In this document: positions 1 through 9,144 of the stretch, piece after piece | Position numbering within the stretch: position 1 is the stretch's first letter | Layout of the letters: each line of letters opens with the position of its first letter | Assembly: GCF_000178855.1 (NCBI RefSeq) | Contig: NZ_ADVG01000001.1 | Span: forward strand, 930,001 to 994,000 | Length of the DNA stretch: 64,000 nucleotides | From: Ktedonobacter racemifer DSM 44963 | GTDB lineage: Bacteria; Chloroflexota; Ktedonobacteria; Ktedonobacterales; Ktedonobacteraceae | Reading direction: 5' to 3' | The notes under the pieces: generated by a model | The model's database searches: none | Seen by the model: the letters and a program-made list of their open reading frames with translations, nothing else | Told to the model about the DNA's origin: nothing | Translations under genes and position numbers: made by a program

Positions 1-991
1 GTAAGAGCGCTTTATAGGCAATCATGCTATGCAACTCAGCGAAGGACCATTTGGAGAAGGTACGATTGGCTTTTCGCTGTTTTGCATTTTTGCCTTTGCG
101 TCGTTTGGTACGCTCTCGAATGTCTGTCAGATGCTCCAGTCCAATCAAGCTTTGAGGGTGCTGTTGGACAATCCGCTTACTCACGACATGATTGGTATTC
201 TGCTTCAACCGTCTCTCTCGTCCACTGATGGCAACGAGCCTTCTTGTCGCTGAACGAGTGCCTTTCTTTTGCAGACGTTTTCTCAGTCGTGCGGAGTGGT
301 TTGCCTTGGGGACAATCTGTTTGCCTGAATGGAAGGTGCAATCCCCTTGCATCGTCGCCGTGACGGCAAGGTATCGCATCCCCACATCCACTCCGGCGAC
401 CTGCTTGTGTGTTTCAGGTGTAGGATCAGCCGTCTCAATTTCAAGAGAGACAAGGAGGTAAAATTGTTTCTTGGGCTTGTCATACCAGAGTTTCGATGCA
501 CCAATCTCCGCTCCACGCTGGATCAATGCCACATGCTTATTGTAGCCAGTATAGGGCACGATAACACGTCCCTCAAGGGTCAGGATGCTCACCTGCTGCT
601 CTTTCTTGAAGGTGTAGTCTTTCTTGTACTGATAGGTCAACGTGGGGGAGATGAACTTGGGAGCCTTATCAAGCCCTTTGTAGCGTTTCTTGGTCTTCCC
701 TTCCTTACGATGAACAGCATTGTTCTTGACCTTTGTCCAGAGGGTTTTATACGAGGCACCAACTTGGCGAGGAACAGAACAGGCCATTTGCGAAGGCAGA
801 TGAAAACGGAGGCGGATCTCTTCGTAGGTGGCATCTTGCAAACGAACAGCATTGCTCATCTTGCCATGCGCAAAGGCGTACTGGCTCACATAGTTGAGAG
901 AATCCCGATACGCCAGTTGCGTTGTACGTAATGCCTTGAATTGCTCGGGCGTTGTATTCAATTTGAGTTTCGCTGTTAATACCGTTTGCAT
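1..991 (-). CDS. tnpB: TnpB-family RNA-guided nuclease, C-terminus beyond window edge
   Basis: The frame is open from an ATG at 991 down to base 1, giving 330 codons with no stop, so the gene continues outside the window. The N-terminus reads MQTVLTAKLKLNTTPEQF, typical of IS200/IS605 OrfB (TnpB). The RuvC-I aspartate lies in GVDVGMRYLAVT and the RuvC-II glutamate in LIGLEHLTDIRER; the zinc ribbon and third RuvC motif lie beyond the edge. Known TnpB proteins are nucleases guided by an RNA from the element's own right end and help retain the transposon. A sigma-70-like promoter and an imperfect hairpin sit upstream. No TnpA transposase is seen beside it, so it is probably a TnpB-only element moved in trans. 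It is related to the broken copy at 32641-35296. Confidence 0.9.
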   Translation of the reverse strand, partial: MQTVLTAKLKLNTTPEQFKALRTTQLAYRDSLNYVSQYAFAHGKMSNAVRLQDATYEEIRLRFHLPSQMACSVPRQVGASYKTLWTKVKNNAVHRKEGKTKKRYKGLDKAPKFISPTLTYQYKKDYTFKKEQQVSILTLEGRVIVPYTGYNKHVALIQRGAEIGASKLWYDKPKKQFYLLVSLEIETADPTPETHKQVAGVDVGMRYLAVTATMQGDCTFHSGKQIVPKANHSARLRKRLQKKGTRSATRRLVAISGRERRLKQNTNHVVSKRIVQQHPQSLIGLEHLTDIRERTKRRKGKNAKQRKANRTFSKWSFAELHSMIAYKALL

Positions 992-998
992 ACGCTAA

Positions 999-1028
999 AT
1001 TATACCATAGTTTTCATCTGACTGTCAA
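999..1028 (-). promoter_or_regulatory. sigma-70-type promoter of the left-edge TnpB
   Basis: On the minus strand TTGACA (1028-1023) and TATAAT (1004-999) are both perfect consensus boxes, separated by 18 bases and ending 7 bases before the start codon at 991. Such a short distance suggests a transcript with almost no leader. Confidence 0.75.
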
Positions 1029-1088
1029 CAATACATGAGCAGATGAGAGCATGTCTACGGCGTATTCCACCCAAGCCACCGACAAAGG

Positions 1089-1139
1089 AACGCCGCATTC
1101 CTCCCCATGCCTGAAAGGGCAGGGGCATCCTGCGGCGTT
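1089..1139 (-). repeat. left-end hairpin of TnpB element
   Basis: The arms AACGCCGCA (1089-1097) and TGCGGCGTT (1131-1139) enclose a second stem CCCC-GCC / GGC-GGGG. The same CGCCGCA...TGCGGCG design occurs upstream of the related TnpB at 32641. This suggests it is the subterminal hairpin that Y1 transposases of the IS200/IS605 group recognise. Confidence 0.55.
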
Positions 1140-1185
1140 TTGGGTGAAGAGAGGGCCGAGAGAGTGTTGTCGGACTTCTCTTCGT

Positions 1186-2778
1186 CTACTCGCTAGCTTT
1201 ACCCCAGCCACCACCACCGGGTGAAGCGATGGTCAACCGATCCCCTGCGGCCGCACGGAAATGGACCTTCCCCGGCAAAAGTGTCTCCTGCCCCTCGTGA
1301 ACAAGGCGATTCTCGCCACGCTGACCCGGCTCTCCACCTTGCAGGCCATAGGGGGCGAAGCGCCGCCGCTCAGTGAGTAGCGTGACATCGGTGGGTACCT
1401 CAAAGGTGATCTCACGCGCAAGGCCATCACCACCATGATGCTTACCCTGGCCGCCAGAGCCTGCGCGCAGCTCATAGCGGCTGATACGCATTGGATAGGC
1501 GTATTCAAAAGCCTCGACCGGCGTATTGAGCGTGTTGCTCATATGCACATGCGCGCCCGAGAGACCATCCTGCTCAGGATGCGCCCCCATACCTCCGCCC
1601 ATCGTCTCATAGTAGGCAAAGGGCTGGCTTGTTCGTGGATCGAGGCCTCCGGCGGTGATATTGTTCATTGTACCCTGCCCGGCGGCAGGAATAACCTCCG
1701 GTAGCGCCTGGGCCAGCGCACCAAAGATAGCATCGGTAATGCGCTGCGAGGTCTCAACATTTCCCTGGGCCACCCCCGCTGGAGGGCGCGCATTGACCAC
1801 CGTTCCACCGGGCGCGATGACCGTCACTGGGGCAAAGGTCCCGTGATTCATGGGAGCATCATCGGGCATCAGGCAGCGCACGGTATAGTAAGCCGCCGAC
1901 TTCGCCACCGCCGCCACGGTATTGATATTCCCGCGCACCTGCGAGCTACTCTCTGAGAAATCGACCGTCATAACTTCGCCGCTAACGGTCACGCTCACCG
2001 CTATTTTCACTGACTCCTCGCCGATGCCGTCATCATCGAGATGATCCTCGAAGCGATAGGTGCCATCGGGCATATTCGCGATGGTCGCGCAGGTGATGCG
2101 CTGGGCATAGGCGATTAGCTCCTCGATATGCGCTTGCAGCGTGGGCAGACTCCAACGCGCGACCATTTCCTCCATGCGGCGGACAGCGGTGCGATTGGCC
2201 GCCACCTGAGCCGCCAGGTCGCCCCTGCGCTCAGCAGGCGTACGCACATTACGCAAGAGCAACGAGAGCAAAGGTTGATTGGGCTGCCCTGCCTCCCACA
2301 ATTTGACCGGGGGAATAATGATCCCCTCCTGGTAGATCTCGCTGGCAAGTGGCATCGAGCCTGCGGAGATGCCTCCTACATCTGAGTGATGCGCCCGGTT
2401 GGCCGCGAAGCCGATCAAACATGGCTCGCTCTGAATATTGACATAGATGGGCGCGATCAGGGTAATATCGGGCAGGTGGGAGCCACCCAGGAAGGGATCG
2501 TTGAGCGCAATAATGTCGCCTGGGGCGAAATGGTCGAAGGTTGCCAGCGCAGACGCGACAGAGTCGGGCATGGCGCCAAGGTGTACAGGAATATGTGCCG
2601 CCTGGGCAATCAAACGCCCCCGCACATCGAAAAGCGCGCAGGAGAAGTCGCGGCGTTCTTTGATATTGGGCGAGTAACTGCTGAGCATCAAGACGGTCCC
2701 CATCTCCTCTGCAATAGCAGTGAGGGCGCTGCGAAAGATCTCCAGGCTAATGGGCGTCACCTTGCGTGACTCAATCAT
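1186..2778 (-). CDS. hyuB: hydantoinase B / oxoprolinase-type subunit
   Basis: This 530-residue protein resembles the HyuB family (hydantoinase B, also the C-terminal half of 5-oxoprolinase and beta subunits of acetophenone carboxylase-like enzymes). Family hallmarks are visible: an N-terminal LEIFRSALTAIAEEMG, then SPNIKERRDFSCALFD, HIPVHLGAMPDSV, GDIIALNDPFLGGSHLPD and NRAHHSDVGG, and the C-terminal GSGGQGKHHGGDGL. With HyuA these enzymes couple ATP hydrolysis to opening or carboxylation of a cyclic amide or ketone; the substrate cannot be read from sequence. The start codon overlaps the hyuA stop by 4 bases (ATGA), indicating translational coupling. The length is normal for the family. Confidence 0.9.
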   Translation of the reverse strand: MIESRKVTPISLEIFRSALTAIAEEMGTVLMLSSYSPNIKERRDFSCALFDVRGRLIAQAAHIPVHLGAMPDSVASALATFDHFAPGDIIALNDPFLGGSHLPDITLIAPIYVNIQSEPCLIGFAANRAHHSDVGGISAGSMPLASEIYQEGIIIPPVKLWEAGQPNQPLLSLLLRNVRTPAERRGDLAAQVAANRTAVRRMEEMVARWSLPTLQAHIEELIAYAQRITCATIANMPDGTYRFEDHLDDDGIGEESVKIAVSVTVSGEVMTVDFSESSSQVRGNINTVAAVAKSAAYYTVRCLMPDDAPMNHGTFAPVTVIAPGGTVVNARPPAGVAQGNVETSQRITDAIFGALAQALPEVIPAAGQGTMNNITAGGLDPRTSQPFAYYETMGGGMGAHPEQDGLSGAHVHMSNTLNTPVEAFEYAYPMRISRYELRAGSGGQGKHHGGDGLAREITFEVPTDVTLLTERRRFAPYGLQGGEPGQRGENRLVHEGQETLLPGKVHFRAAAGDRLTIASPGGGGWGKASE

Positions 2779-4793
2779 GCGGATTCACCCTCCTCTATGT
2801 GCTCAAGCACCAGATTGTTGACGGCATCAACATAGCCGCGCCAGTTAGGTGGTAGCACGGTAGTTGTATCATATTGCACAATAATCGCCGGACCTTGCAA
2901 CACGCCTCCCACCGGCAGTGCAGCGCGCTCGTATACTGGCACCTCGTACGCGAGCGCCTCGCCCATCGCGCCCGTGAAAAGAGCCTTGCGCCGGGCAAAC
3001 GGACGCACATCCACCTGCTCCTCAGCCTCTCTGCGCTCATAGGCGGGCTTATCACCTACCCCACGCGCCTTGAGGCGTACGTTTACAACCTGCACTCGCT
3101 CATTAGGGTCGCTATACCCAAAGCGCTGCTCGTGCATGCGATGGAAGTCCAGCACTGCCTGCGCCACATCATGCCCATAGGGGATGAGCAGTTCATAGGC
3201 CTGCCCAACGTAACGCAGGTCCAGGTAGCGCTCGATTCGTATATCTTCAGGGGCGATACCCTCATGCGCTAAATCCTCGCGTCCCTGTTGTTCCAACTCA
3301 CCCAGGACCGTGATCGCAACCTCCTGAGCCTCTTCAGCGGGAAGCATAATTGTGCGTACATAGTCCTTTAATGTATCCGCGACCAGGGTTCCAAGCGCCG
3401 AGAGCACGCCGGGGACGGTAGGAATCAACACGCGTGGAATACGCAGTGCGCTCGCCAGTTCACAGGCATGGAGCGGTCCCGCGCCGCCAAAGGCCACCAG
3501 GACAAAATCGCGTGGATCGCACCCACGCTCCACTGAAATAACGCGTATGGCCGCCTCCATATTGGCGTTCACAACACGGATGATACCCAGAGCAGCCTCT
3601 TCAACTGATCCCCCCAGCCGCTCCGCAATGGCCTGCATCGCCTGCTGCGCCGCCTGAGTATCCAATTTCATCGTTCCTCCGAGAAAGTCCTCGGGTATCA
3701 GGCGCCCAAGCACGACATGAGCATCAGTGACCGTGGCTGCACTTCCTCCGCGTCCATAGGCGGCAGGCCCGGGATTCGCCCCGGACGAGATTGGACCTAC
3801 ACGCAACGCCCCACCCGTATCAAACCAGCCAATGCTGCCACCGCCCGCGCCCACAGTGTGAATATCGATCATCGGCAGGCGAGTCGGATAGCCTCCAATC
3901 ATGCCATTGGTTGTCTCGGTCGCGGTCCCATTGATCAGGGCCACGTCGGTCGAGGTCCCGCCAATATCGAAGGAAATAGTCTGCGTGAATCCCGAGGCCT
4001 GCGCGACAAAGGCGGCCCCAACGACACCGGCGGCGGGTCCCGAAAGCAGGGTCCTGGCCGCTTCGCTCCGCGCCATCGCGCTTGAAATCGAGCCACCATT
4101 AGATTGCATAATGCGCAATGTGGTACGCGAGGGTAGTTCCTGCTCCAGGCGCTCTAGATAGCGCGCGATCAAGGGGCCGATGTAGGCATTCAAAACGGTG
4201 GTACTCGTGCGCTCATATTCGCGAAACTCGGGCAGAACGCTTGAGGAGGCTGACACATAGAATCCTACCTCACGCGCCCGCGCCGCCACACGCCGCTCAT
4301 GCTCAGGATTGGCAAAGCTAAAGAGGAGAGAGATCGCCACTGCCTCCACGCCAGCGGACTGCAAGGCGTCCAGTGCGCGCTCCAACGAGGCTTCATCCAG
4401 CGCGATAAGCACCTCCCCTCGCTCATTTAAGCGCTCTTTGACTTCTACGCGTCGTTCACGAGGCACCAGGGGAGGAACCTTTTGTGGGCGCAGGCTATAC
4501 AGCTTAGGACGTGTTTGCCGACCAATCTCCAGGACATCGCGAAAGCCCGCCGTCGTGATCAAGCCCGTGGGCACACCTTTCTGTTCTAAAACGGCATTTG
4601 TCGCCACGGTCGACCCATGCACCAGGGCCTCGATATCCTCTAGAATACCCAGTTCATGCAATCCCTGAAGAATGGCTCGCGAGGGGTCCTCGGGCGTCGA
4701 AAGCACTTTATGAACTTTGAAGCCGCCATCACGCAAGAGCACAATGTCGGTAAATGTCCCCCCAGTATCAACCCCGACCAGCAAGTGTGTCAT
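2775..4793 (-). CDS. hyuA: hydantoinase A / oxoprolinase-type ATPase subunit
   Basis: This 672-residue protein matches HyuA. The N-terminal actin-fold phosphate loop reads GVDTGGTFTDIVL, followed by HGSTVATNAVLEQKG. The central hydantoinase A core contains SFDIGGTSTDVALI, HTVGAGGGSI and FGGAGPLHACELA. The C-terminal domain ends with a DTTTVLPPNWRGYVD-like segment. The family phosphorylates a carbonyl oxygen of hydantoin, 5-oxoproline or a ketone. The start at 4793 is supported by AAGGAG a few bases upstream. It is first in a two-gene operon with hyuB. No transporter or regulator lies beside it that would reveal the substrate. Confidence 0.92.
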   Translation of the reverse strand: MTHLLVGVDTGGTFTDIVLLRDGGFKVHKVLSTPEDPSRAILQGLHELGILEDIEALVHGSTVATNAVLEQKGVPTGLITTAGFRDVLEIGRQTRPKLYSLRPQKVPPLVPRERRVEVKERLNERGEVLIALDEASLERALDALQSAGVEAVAISLLFSFANPEHERRVAARAREVGFYVSASSSVLPEFREYERTSTTVLNAYIGPLIARYLERLEQELPSRTTLRIMQSNGGSISSAMARSEAARTLLSGPAAGVVGAAFVAQASGFTQTISFDIGGTSTDVALINGTATETTNGMIGGYPTRLPMIDIHTVGAGGGSIGWFDTGGALRVGPISSGANPGPAAYGRGGSAATVTDAHVVLGRLIPEDFLGGTMKLDTQAAQQAMQAIAERLGGSVEEAALGIIRVVNANMEAAIRVISVERGCDPRDFVLVAFGGAGPLHACELASALRIPRVLIPTVPGVLSALGTLVADTLKDYVRTIMLPAEEAQEVAITVLGELEQQGREDLAHEGIAPEDIRIERYLDLRYVGQAYELLIPYGHDVAQAVLDFHRMHEQRFGYSDPNERVQVVNVRLKARGVGDKPAYERREAEEQVDVRPFARRKALFTGAMGEALAYEVPVYERAALPVGGVLQGPAIIVQYDTTTVLPPNWRGYVDAVNNLVLEHIEEGESA

Positions 4794-4932
4794 GTATGCA
4801 AACTCCTTAGCAGGTGGCTAGAGTACCGCAAATCTTACTCATAGCATATAACAAAGAAACATCACTCACCAAAAACACAAACGAAGAGGGCCGATACATA
4901 TTCAGCCATCCTCGCTATGACACACACCTCCT

Positions 4933-5103
4933 CTATTTCACTGTAACGGTGATGGTTGCCCCTTTCTCGCTTTTGAGCGTAAACGTTCCAGTCTTCAAGA
5001 AGGTCACCGTGACCGAGGCATTGACTGGCACCTTGGCGTCGATACCTGCGCCTGATTTTTTCAAGCCCCTCCCAGTTTCACCAGATAATGAAGTCTCACC
5101 ATC
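4933..5103 (-). pseudogene. possible remnant of a cupredoxin-like C-terminus
   Basis: The 620-bp gap between hyuA and the secreted-protein gene holds no intact gene. On the minus strand a 56-codon open stretch between two stops ends FLKTGTFTLKSEKGATITVTVK-like. The phase VTVTFLKTGTFTLKSE followed by a short beta strand looks like the last two strands of a plastocyanin/cupredoxin-type domain. It has no plausible start codon and no copper ligands, and an in-frame stop lies directly upstream. A decayed gene end is the simplest reading, but resemblance over so few residues could be chance. Confidence 0.3.
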
Positions 5104-5413
5104 CTAACCAAATTAGCAAAACAAGCAACTGTATAGTATAATCTCATTTTAGGGTTGCGCCCTTGTTTCGGGCTAAATTACAACACGCTTAACATTTATA
5201 CATGCGCATGCATAGTTTGACCAGGACTTGCCCAGACTTAATGGGAAGCTCAGGCAACAGCTAGAAAACGCGCTAGTAGCTAGAAGAAGGAGGGGAAAGC
5301 AGTTCTAAAGAGAAGCAACAGTTTCGCTTTGAAGCATCGAAAGCACCTGGCTTCAAAGTAGACTCCGAACATTGTTGGATACAGCGTTCGCAAATTTAGG
5401 AAGGATTCTCTTC

Positions 5414-6649
5414 ATGAAAAGGACATCACGTCTGTTTAAGACCGTGGCAGCGGCTCTTGTTGTACTAAGCCTCGCCCTGGCTGTGTTCTATTTCCATGGC
5501 GGCACAGGTGTCGCCCATGCGACGACCAGTGATGATGGCATTGGTACGCCTGAGTTTAAGAGCGATCAGAGCGCATCGAATTTTTCATCCAATGCCAATA
5601 CTATTCCTTACTGGAGCTCCTCTTTTACCGATCCGACCAATGGGGTTACCTACCCTTTCACGATGGTAGGAACGAATCCCGCGAAAGGCGACGTCTCGAC
5701 GACGATCCCGACAGTCATTATCCCCTTCCGCTTTTCCTTTGTGCAATCAGCCGATCCCAATAACACCGTCCTTGACGGCTCTGTGAAGTCCACGCTCACG
5801 GCTCAGTCTCCTATGTTCCAGAAGGCTGATATTGGTGCCGCGGCTAATGCTACCGCAAGCACCCCACCAACCTTTCCTGGTGTTGCACCAGCCAACGCTC
5901 GCCCTGTCAACGAGCCCAGCGATGTGACGCAGGTTGGTGATGCGATCTACCGTGCGCAATGGGGGAAATCAGGCACTGGCTATCATACTCTTCTTGGACA
6001 GCCTACGATTCTCCCAACCGTCTCTTACAGTGTACCCAGCAACCAAGGCTTTATTGAGATTGGTAGCCGCTCGCAGGCTCGCATCGGGTTAATGGATTAT
6101 CACTGGTTCTCCAACCGCCTGAACGAGACTATGCGCAATCTGCACATCAGTCCCAATGTCCTGCCCATTTTCCTGGTCTACAACACGTTCCTCTATGAGA
6201 CCACTCCCAGCAACTGCTGTGTGCTTGGTTACCATGGGGCAACTACCTCGGCCAACGGCAATGGTCAGCAGCAGGTAAATACCTACATGTTTGCCTCCTA
6301 CAGCGACCCCGGCATTTTCCGCGCCAATCCCGGCGACGCGTTCTCCTACGTCCAGGATATTCACGGCCTGAGCCACGAGGTCCAGGAGTGGATGGACGAT
6401 CCCTTCGTGAACAACAGCATCAATCCCTGGGTAACGCCAACCGCTCCGCAGTATGGCTGCACCAGCGATCTGGAGACCGGCGATCCTGTCGTCGGCTATG
6501 GCTTTACCATCCATATGCCCAATGGAGTAGATTATCATCCCGAGGACGAGGTGCATTACTCCTGGTTTGCACGTGAGAAACCCTCGCGAGCCGCTCAAGG
6601 ATATTTCACCTACCTGAATAACTACTCTGATGTCGCCCACGGCTGCTAA
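5414..6649 (+). CDS. secreted protein of unknown function with HExxEW motif
   Basis: This 411-residue protein starts at ATG 5414, preceded by AGGAAGGA; an upstream ATG at 5372 lacks such a site. It opens with a clear signal peptide: basic MKRTSRLFK, a hydrophobic stretch of about 20 residues, and a likely cut after AHA. The mature part is rich in Asn, Ser and Pro, with two adjacent cysteines (NCCVLG) and an Asn-rich turn. Near residue 321 it reads SHEVQEWMDDPFVNN. The HExxE core resembles metalloprotease zinc motifs with the last His replaced by Glu-Trp, but no enzyme family can be named. A strong terminator follows, so it is probably monocistronic and exported to the cell surface or medium. 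Confidence 0.8.
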   Translation: MKRTSRLFKTVAAALVVLSLALAVFYFHGGTGVAHATTSDDGIGTPEFKSDQSASNFSSNANTIPYWSSSFTDPTNGVTYPFTMVGTNPAKGDVSTTIPTVIIPFRFSFVQSADPNNTVLDGSVKSTLTAQSPMFQKADIGAAANATASTPPTFPGVAPANARPVNEPSDVTQVGDAIYRAQWGKSGTGYHTLLGQPTILPTVSYSVPSNQGFIEIGSRSQARIGLMDYHWFSNRLNETMRNLHISPNVLPIFLVYNTFLYETTPSNCCVLGYHGATTSANGNGQQQVNTYMFASYSDPGIFRANPGDAFSYVQDIHGLSHEVQEWMDDPFVNNSINPWVTPTAPQYGCTSDLETGDPVVGYGFTIHMPNGVDYHPEDEVHYSWFAREKPSRAAQGYFTYLNNYSDVAHGC

Positions 6650-6681
6650 CTAACTAGCACCTCAAGCGACTTAACAGGATT

Positions 6682-6725
6682 GGCCAGGCTCTCTTGGATA
6701 GAGAGAGAGTCTGGCCTTCCTTTCT
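6682..6725 (+). terminator. intrinsic terminator after the secreted-protein gene
   Basis: GGCCAG and CTGGCC arms extended by CTCTCTT / AGAGAGAG form a strong stem, followed by TTCCTTTCT. It lies 33 bases after the stop codon. Confidence 0.8.
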
Positions 6726-6869
6726 ATTATCGAGCAACTTCATAACTCTGGTCTGTATTGCTAACGGCCGCAGGCATTCCTGCACCTCCTCGACCGCACT
6801 TATTTACTTTATGGCAATCTGTCCTCTTCCTTAATGCTGGACCTATTCCTAACTATCCATCATCCTCTA

Positions 6870-7022
6870 TGAGAACATGAAACAGCTCATCACGCCAAGC
6901 TCAAACTGCAGACCGATCCCACCCAGTTCGCGGCCTTGCAACAGACCCAACCCCCATTCGGGGGCACGGCTGGCCTACCGTGATGCCTTGAACCACATGA
7001 GTCGCTATAGCTTTGTGCACAG
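6870..7022 (+). pseudogene. TnpB N-terminal fragment
   Basis: About 145 bases from ATG 6877 are nearly identical to the first part of the broken TnpB gene starting at 32641. They include the same 19-base insertion with the hairpin CCCCCATTCGGGGG that shifts the frame after the codons for Thr-Gln. One base is also missing near codon 6. Similarity ends abruptly near 7022. It is a dead, truncated copy in the gap between the secreted-protein gene and the azole-peptide cluster. Confidence 0.85.
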
Positions 7023-7075
7023 AAAAGTACCAGATAGTGGTTAAGAAAAAGAAGTGCATCTCCCCCAAAACACAT

Positions 7076-7105
7076 GAAGAGGGGTGATACGTATCACCCC
7101 TCTTC
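7076..7105. terminator. perfect 30-bp palindrome closing the azole-peptide operon
   Basis: GAAGAGGGGTGATAC is followed directly by its exact complement. The palindrome begins 23 bases beyond the YcaO stop codon on the minus strand and is the likely terminator of that operon. Confidence 0.65.
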
Positions 7106-7127
7106 GCTTTGACGTGGCAGAACTATG

Positions 7128-9140
7128 CTAGAAAAATGGATGTGGGTATGGATTTATCTCGTCCACTGTTAGCGGGTGACTCTGATAGCCCAGCGTATAT
7201 GGGAGTTGGTGCAGGCGCTCAAACCCGGTAACGCGGCGGTTATATTGTCCAAAGGTCATGGGAAGCATCCCAGGCATGAGTACTTTCACACAGTGTAGGC
7301 CACAAGCACTGTGTTCTGGCGCGGTCTGATCGACTACCATAATATCAATACCACGCTTGAGATAGTAGCTAGTCAGTGATTCCAGGTCTTCACGCAAGTC
7401 CAGGCACTCTGACGGTTGCACATAAAAATCACGGAATCCTTCCTGGAAAGTTTGCTGGCGTGGCGTGTGATAGAGAAAGTCTAGACGTTCAAAGGCCTCC
7501 GGGAGATAGTACACCAATGGGTGCTGATCCATTTTGAGTACCAGGCTCGAATCCGCGAGCAGCTTCAGGGCCTCGGCTCTGTTGTGTTGATTCAACCAGC
7601 GCGGAAAAGCCAGGAACATGGCAAACTCGCGCAGTGCTTTCAACACGGCTTGCTCAGGATGAGGATGTGAACCAGCCGCGACAAAGGCCTTTGGCATCTC
7701 ATCTCGATTTTGTTCATCGACGCATAATAGGCAGATGCAGGGAACCGCGTGATCCAGGGTGATATTAAAAGCGCGGATCGTATACCCTGAATGATACTCA
7801 AGGTGTTCAATAAGCAAACGAATCGTAGGATCTGTGAGCGAGTGCAGATCCAGGCGCGGCACCTGGAGCCGAGCATACCACGTGAGTAAGAAAGCATCGC
7901 GCTCAGCTACTTCGAGCATGCCATGGAAGATCGCCTCTTCCTGGCAATTTCCAAGCGCACAACCATTAGATATTTCGAAGGCAAAAACTGGATTGTCTTT
8001 GCTTGCGGGAACACTATAATAAGCGCAGTGTTCTGGGATGAGGAGGGGAGCTTGCCTCTGGAAAGAATACCCCCACACCCAGCGGCAGAGCAGATCATGA
8101 TGATATGGAATCAATTGACGACAGGCATGACTCTGCCTGTGCTGCTCGTATTGTTCTGGAGTATGCAGTCCCAGGACAGTGGGATCAAGTACCGGTTGCC
8201 CATCTCGGACGAGCCGGTTGTAGCTCGCTTGCACTGTGGTACGTTTACCTCTGGGACGCGAGCCAGCATAGCGCTCAATGGCCTCCAGCACAGAGACCAC
8301 CTTGCTCTGTTCTGGGCGTAGCGTACAACCAGTGCCGGTCATTGTCTCTCCAGCCGAGAAGAGATGCGATGAGGCTGTCGGCAAGAGATTTGAATTCTCT
8401 ACGACAAGCGTAGAGATCAGCCCCGTCTGCGGTTCAACGTACGTTGAGAGGATCTGTTCGGGGGTGGATGCTGGCTGACTGATACGGTAGGAAAACACAT
8501 CCGCTTTAGGCCGCGATTGGAGCTCAATGACTGCCTGTTCCGCCTCATCTCTGGGAAGCTGTCCACAGTCAGGACAGGCAGGAAATGGAAGGAACGCATG
8601 ACTGCGGCACTCTAGCGTTGCCAGTGAGAGAGTGAACAGAGCACTCTCCGTCTGGAGTTGGCCTGATCGCTGCAAATATGTGGCAACTTCCCTGCTGGCA
8701 AGCGCTGCCAATGTCTCCAGACTGAAGGATGAGAGCCAGGGTTGTGAGGCGACTGGTTCCCGCTCATGAGAGAGATACTGGTGCAGAAGCTCACGATCAC
8801 CCTCAAAGGACGCGGCCCCTAATTTACGTAGCTCGGCACAGCTTACGCATCCCTGCTTGTGGGGAACGACACAAGGGCCAAGCACACCTTCATCAAATTG
8901 CGTGTACACAGGAAGCAACGCTACATCAGCTTGCAGACAACGCCGATTGAGCTCCCGAAGTATTCTAGGTGCCCAGGTATCGCTGCAATACACAATGATG
9001 CTACACGCTGCCAATTGCTGGGAAGAACTCTCTGTCGTCAAAGGCATGATTTGATGTGTGTTCTCAAGATGACGTTTCATCTGCTGGTGGATGAGTCCCT
9101 GCCCAATAAGCCCAATCGAGTAGTTCTGCTTCTCGCTCAT
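7128..9140 (-). CDS. YcaO cyclodehydratase of azole-peptide cluster
   Basis: This 670-residue protein combines two parts. Residues about 1-210 form a ThiF/E1-like module with the paired zinc cysteines CVSC and CPDC. Residues about 215-670 form a YcaO domain with the ATP-site signatures VLEAIERYAG and MLEVAERDAF and a proline-rich tail NPYPHPFF, a form of the PxPxP ending needed for cyclodehydratase activity in studied members. YcaO enzymes use ATP to turn Ser, Thr or Cys of a precursor peptide into oxazolines and thiazolines. The start at 9140 is preceded by GGAGGGGAG inside the end of the upstream gene, with only 4 bases between stop and start. It is the last gene of the precursor-ThiF-YcaO unit. 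Confidence 0.92.
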   Translation of the reverse strand: MSEKQNYSIGLIGQGLIHQQMKRHLENTHQIMPLTTESSSQQLAACSIIVYCSDTWAPRILRELNRRCLQADVALLPVYTQFDEGVLGPCVVPHKQGCVSCAELRKLGAASFEGDRELLHQYLSHEREPVASQPWLSSFSLETLAALASREVATYLQRSGQLQTESALFTLSLATLECRSHAFLPFPACPDCGQLPRDEAEQAVIELQSRPKADVFSYRISQPASTPEQILSTYVEPQTGLISTLVVENSNLLPTASSHLFSAGETMTGTGCTLRPEQSKVVSVLEAIERYAGSRPRGKRTTVQASYNRLVRDGQPVLDPTVLGLHTPEQYEQHRQSHACRQLIPYHHDLLCRWVWGYSFQRQAPLLIPEHCAYYSVPASKDNPVFAFEISNGCALGNCQEEAIFHGMLEVAERDAFLLTWYARLQVPRLDLHSLTDPTIRLLIEHLEYHSGYTIRAFNITLDHAVPCICLLCVDEQNRDEMPKAFVAAGSHPHPEQAVLKALREFAMFLAFPRWLNQHNRAEALKLLADSSLVLKMDQHPLVYYLPEAFERLDFLYHTPRQQTFQEGFRDFYVQPSECLDLREDLESLTSYYLKRGIDIMVVDQTAPEHSACGLHCVKVLMPGMLPMTFGQYNRRVTGFERLHQLPYTLGYQSHPLTVDEINPYPHPFF

Positions 9141-9144
9141 GAGA

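Noticed and set aside
329..931. 200-codon plus-strand frame opposite the left-edge TnpB
   Set aside because: It is an antisense shadow; the minus strand carries clear TnpB motifs and a consensus promoter.
6089..6640. 183-codon minus-strand frame within the secreted-protein gene
   Set aside because: Antisense shadow of a well-supported gene with signal peptide and terminator.
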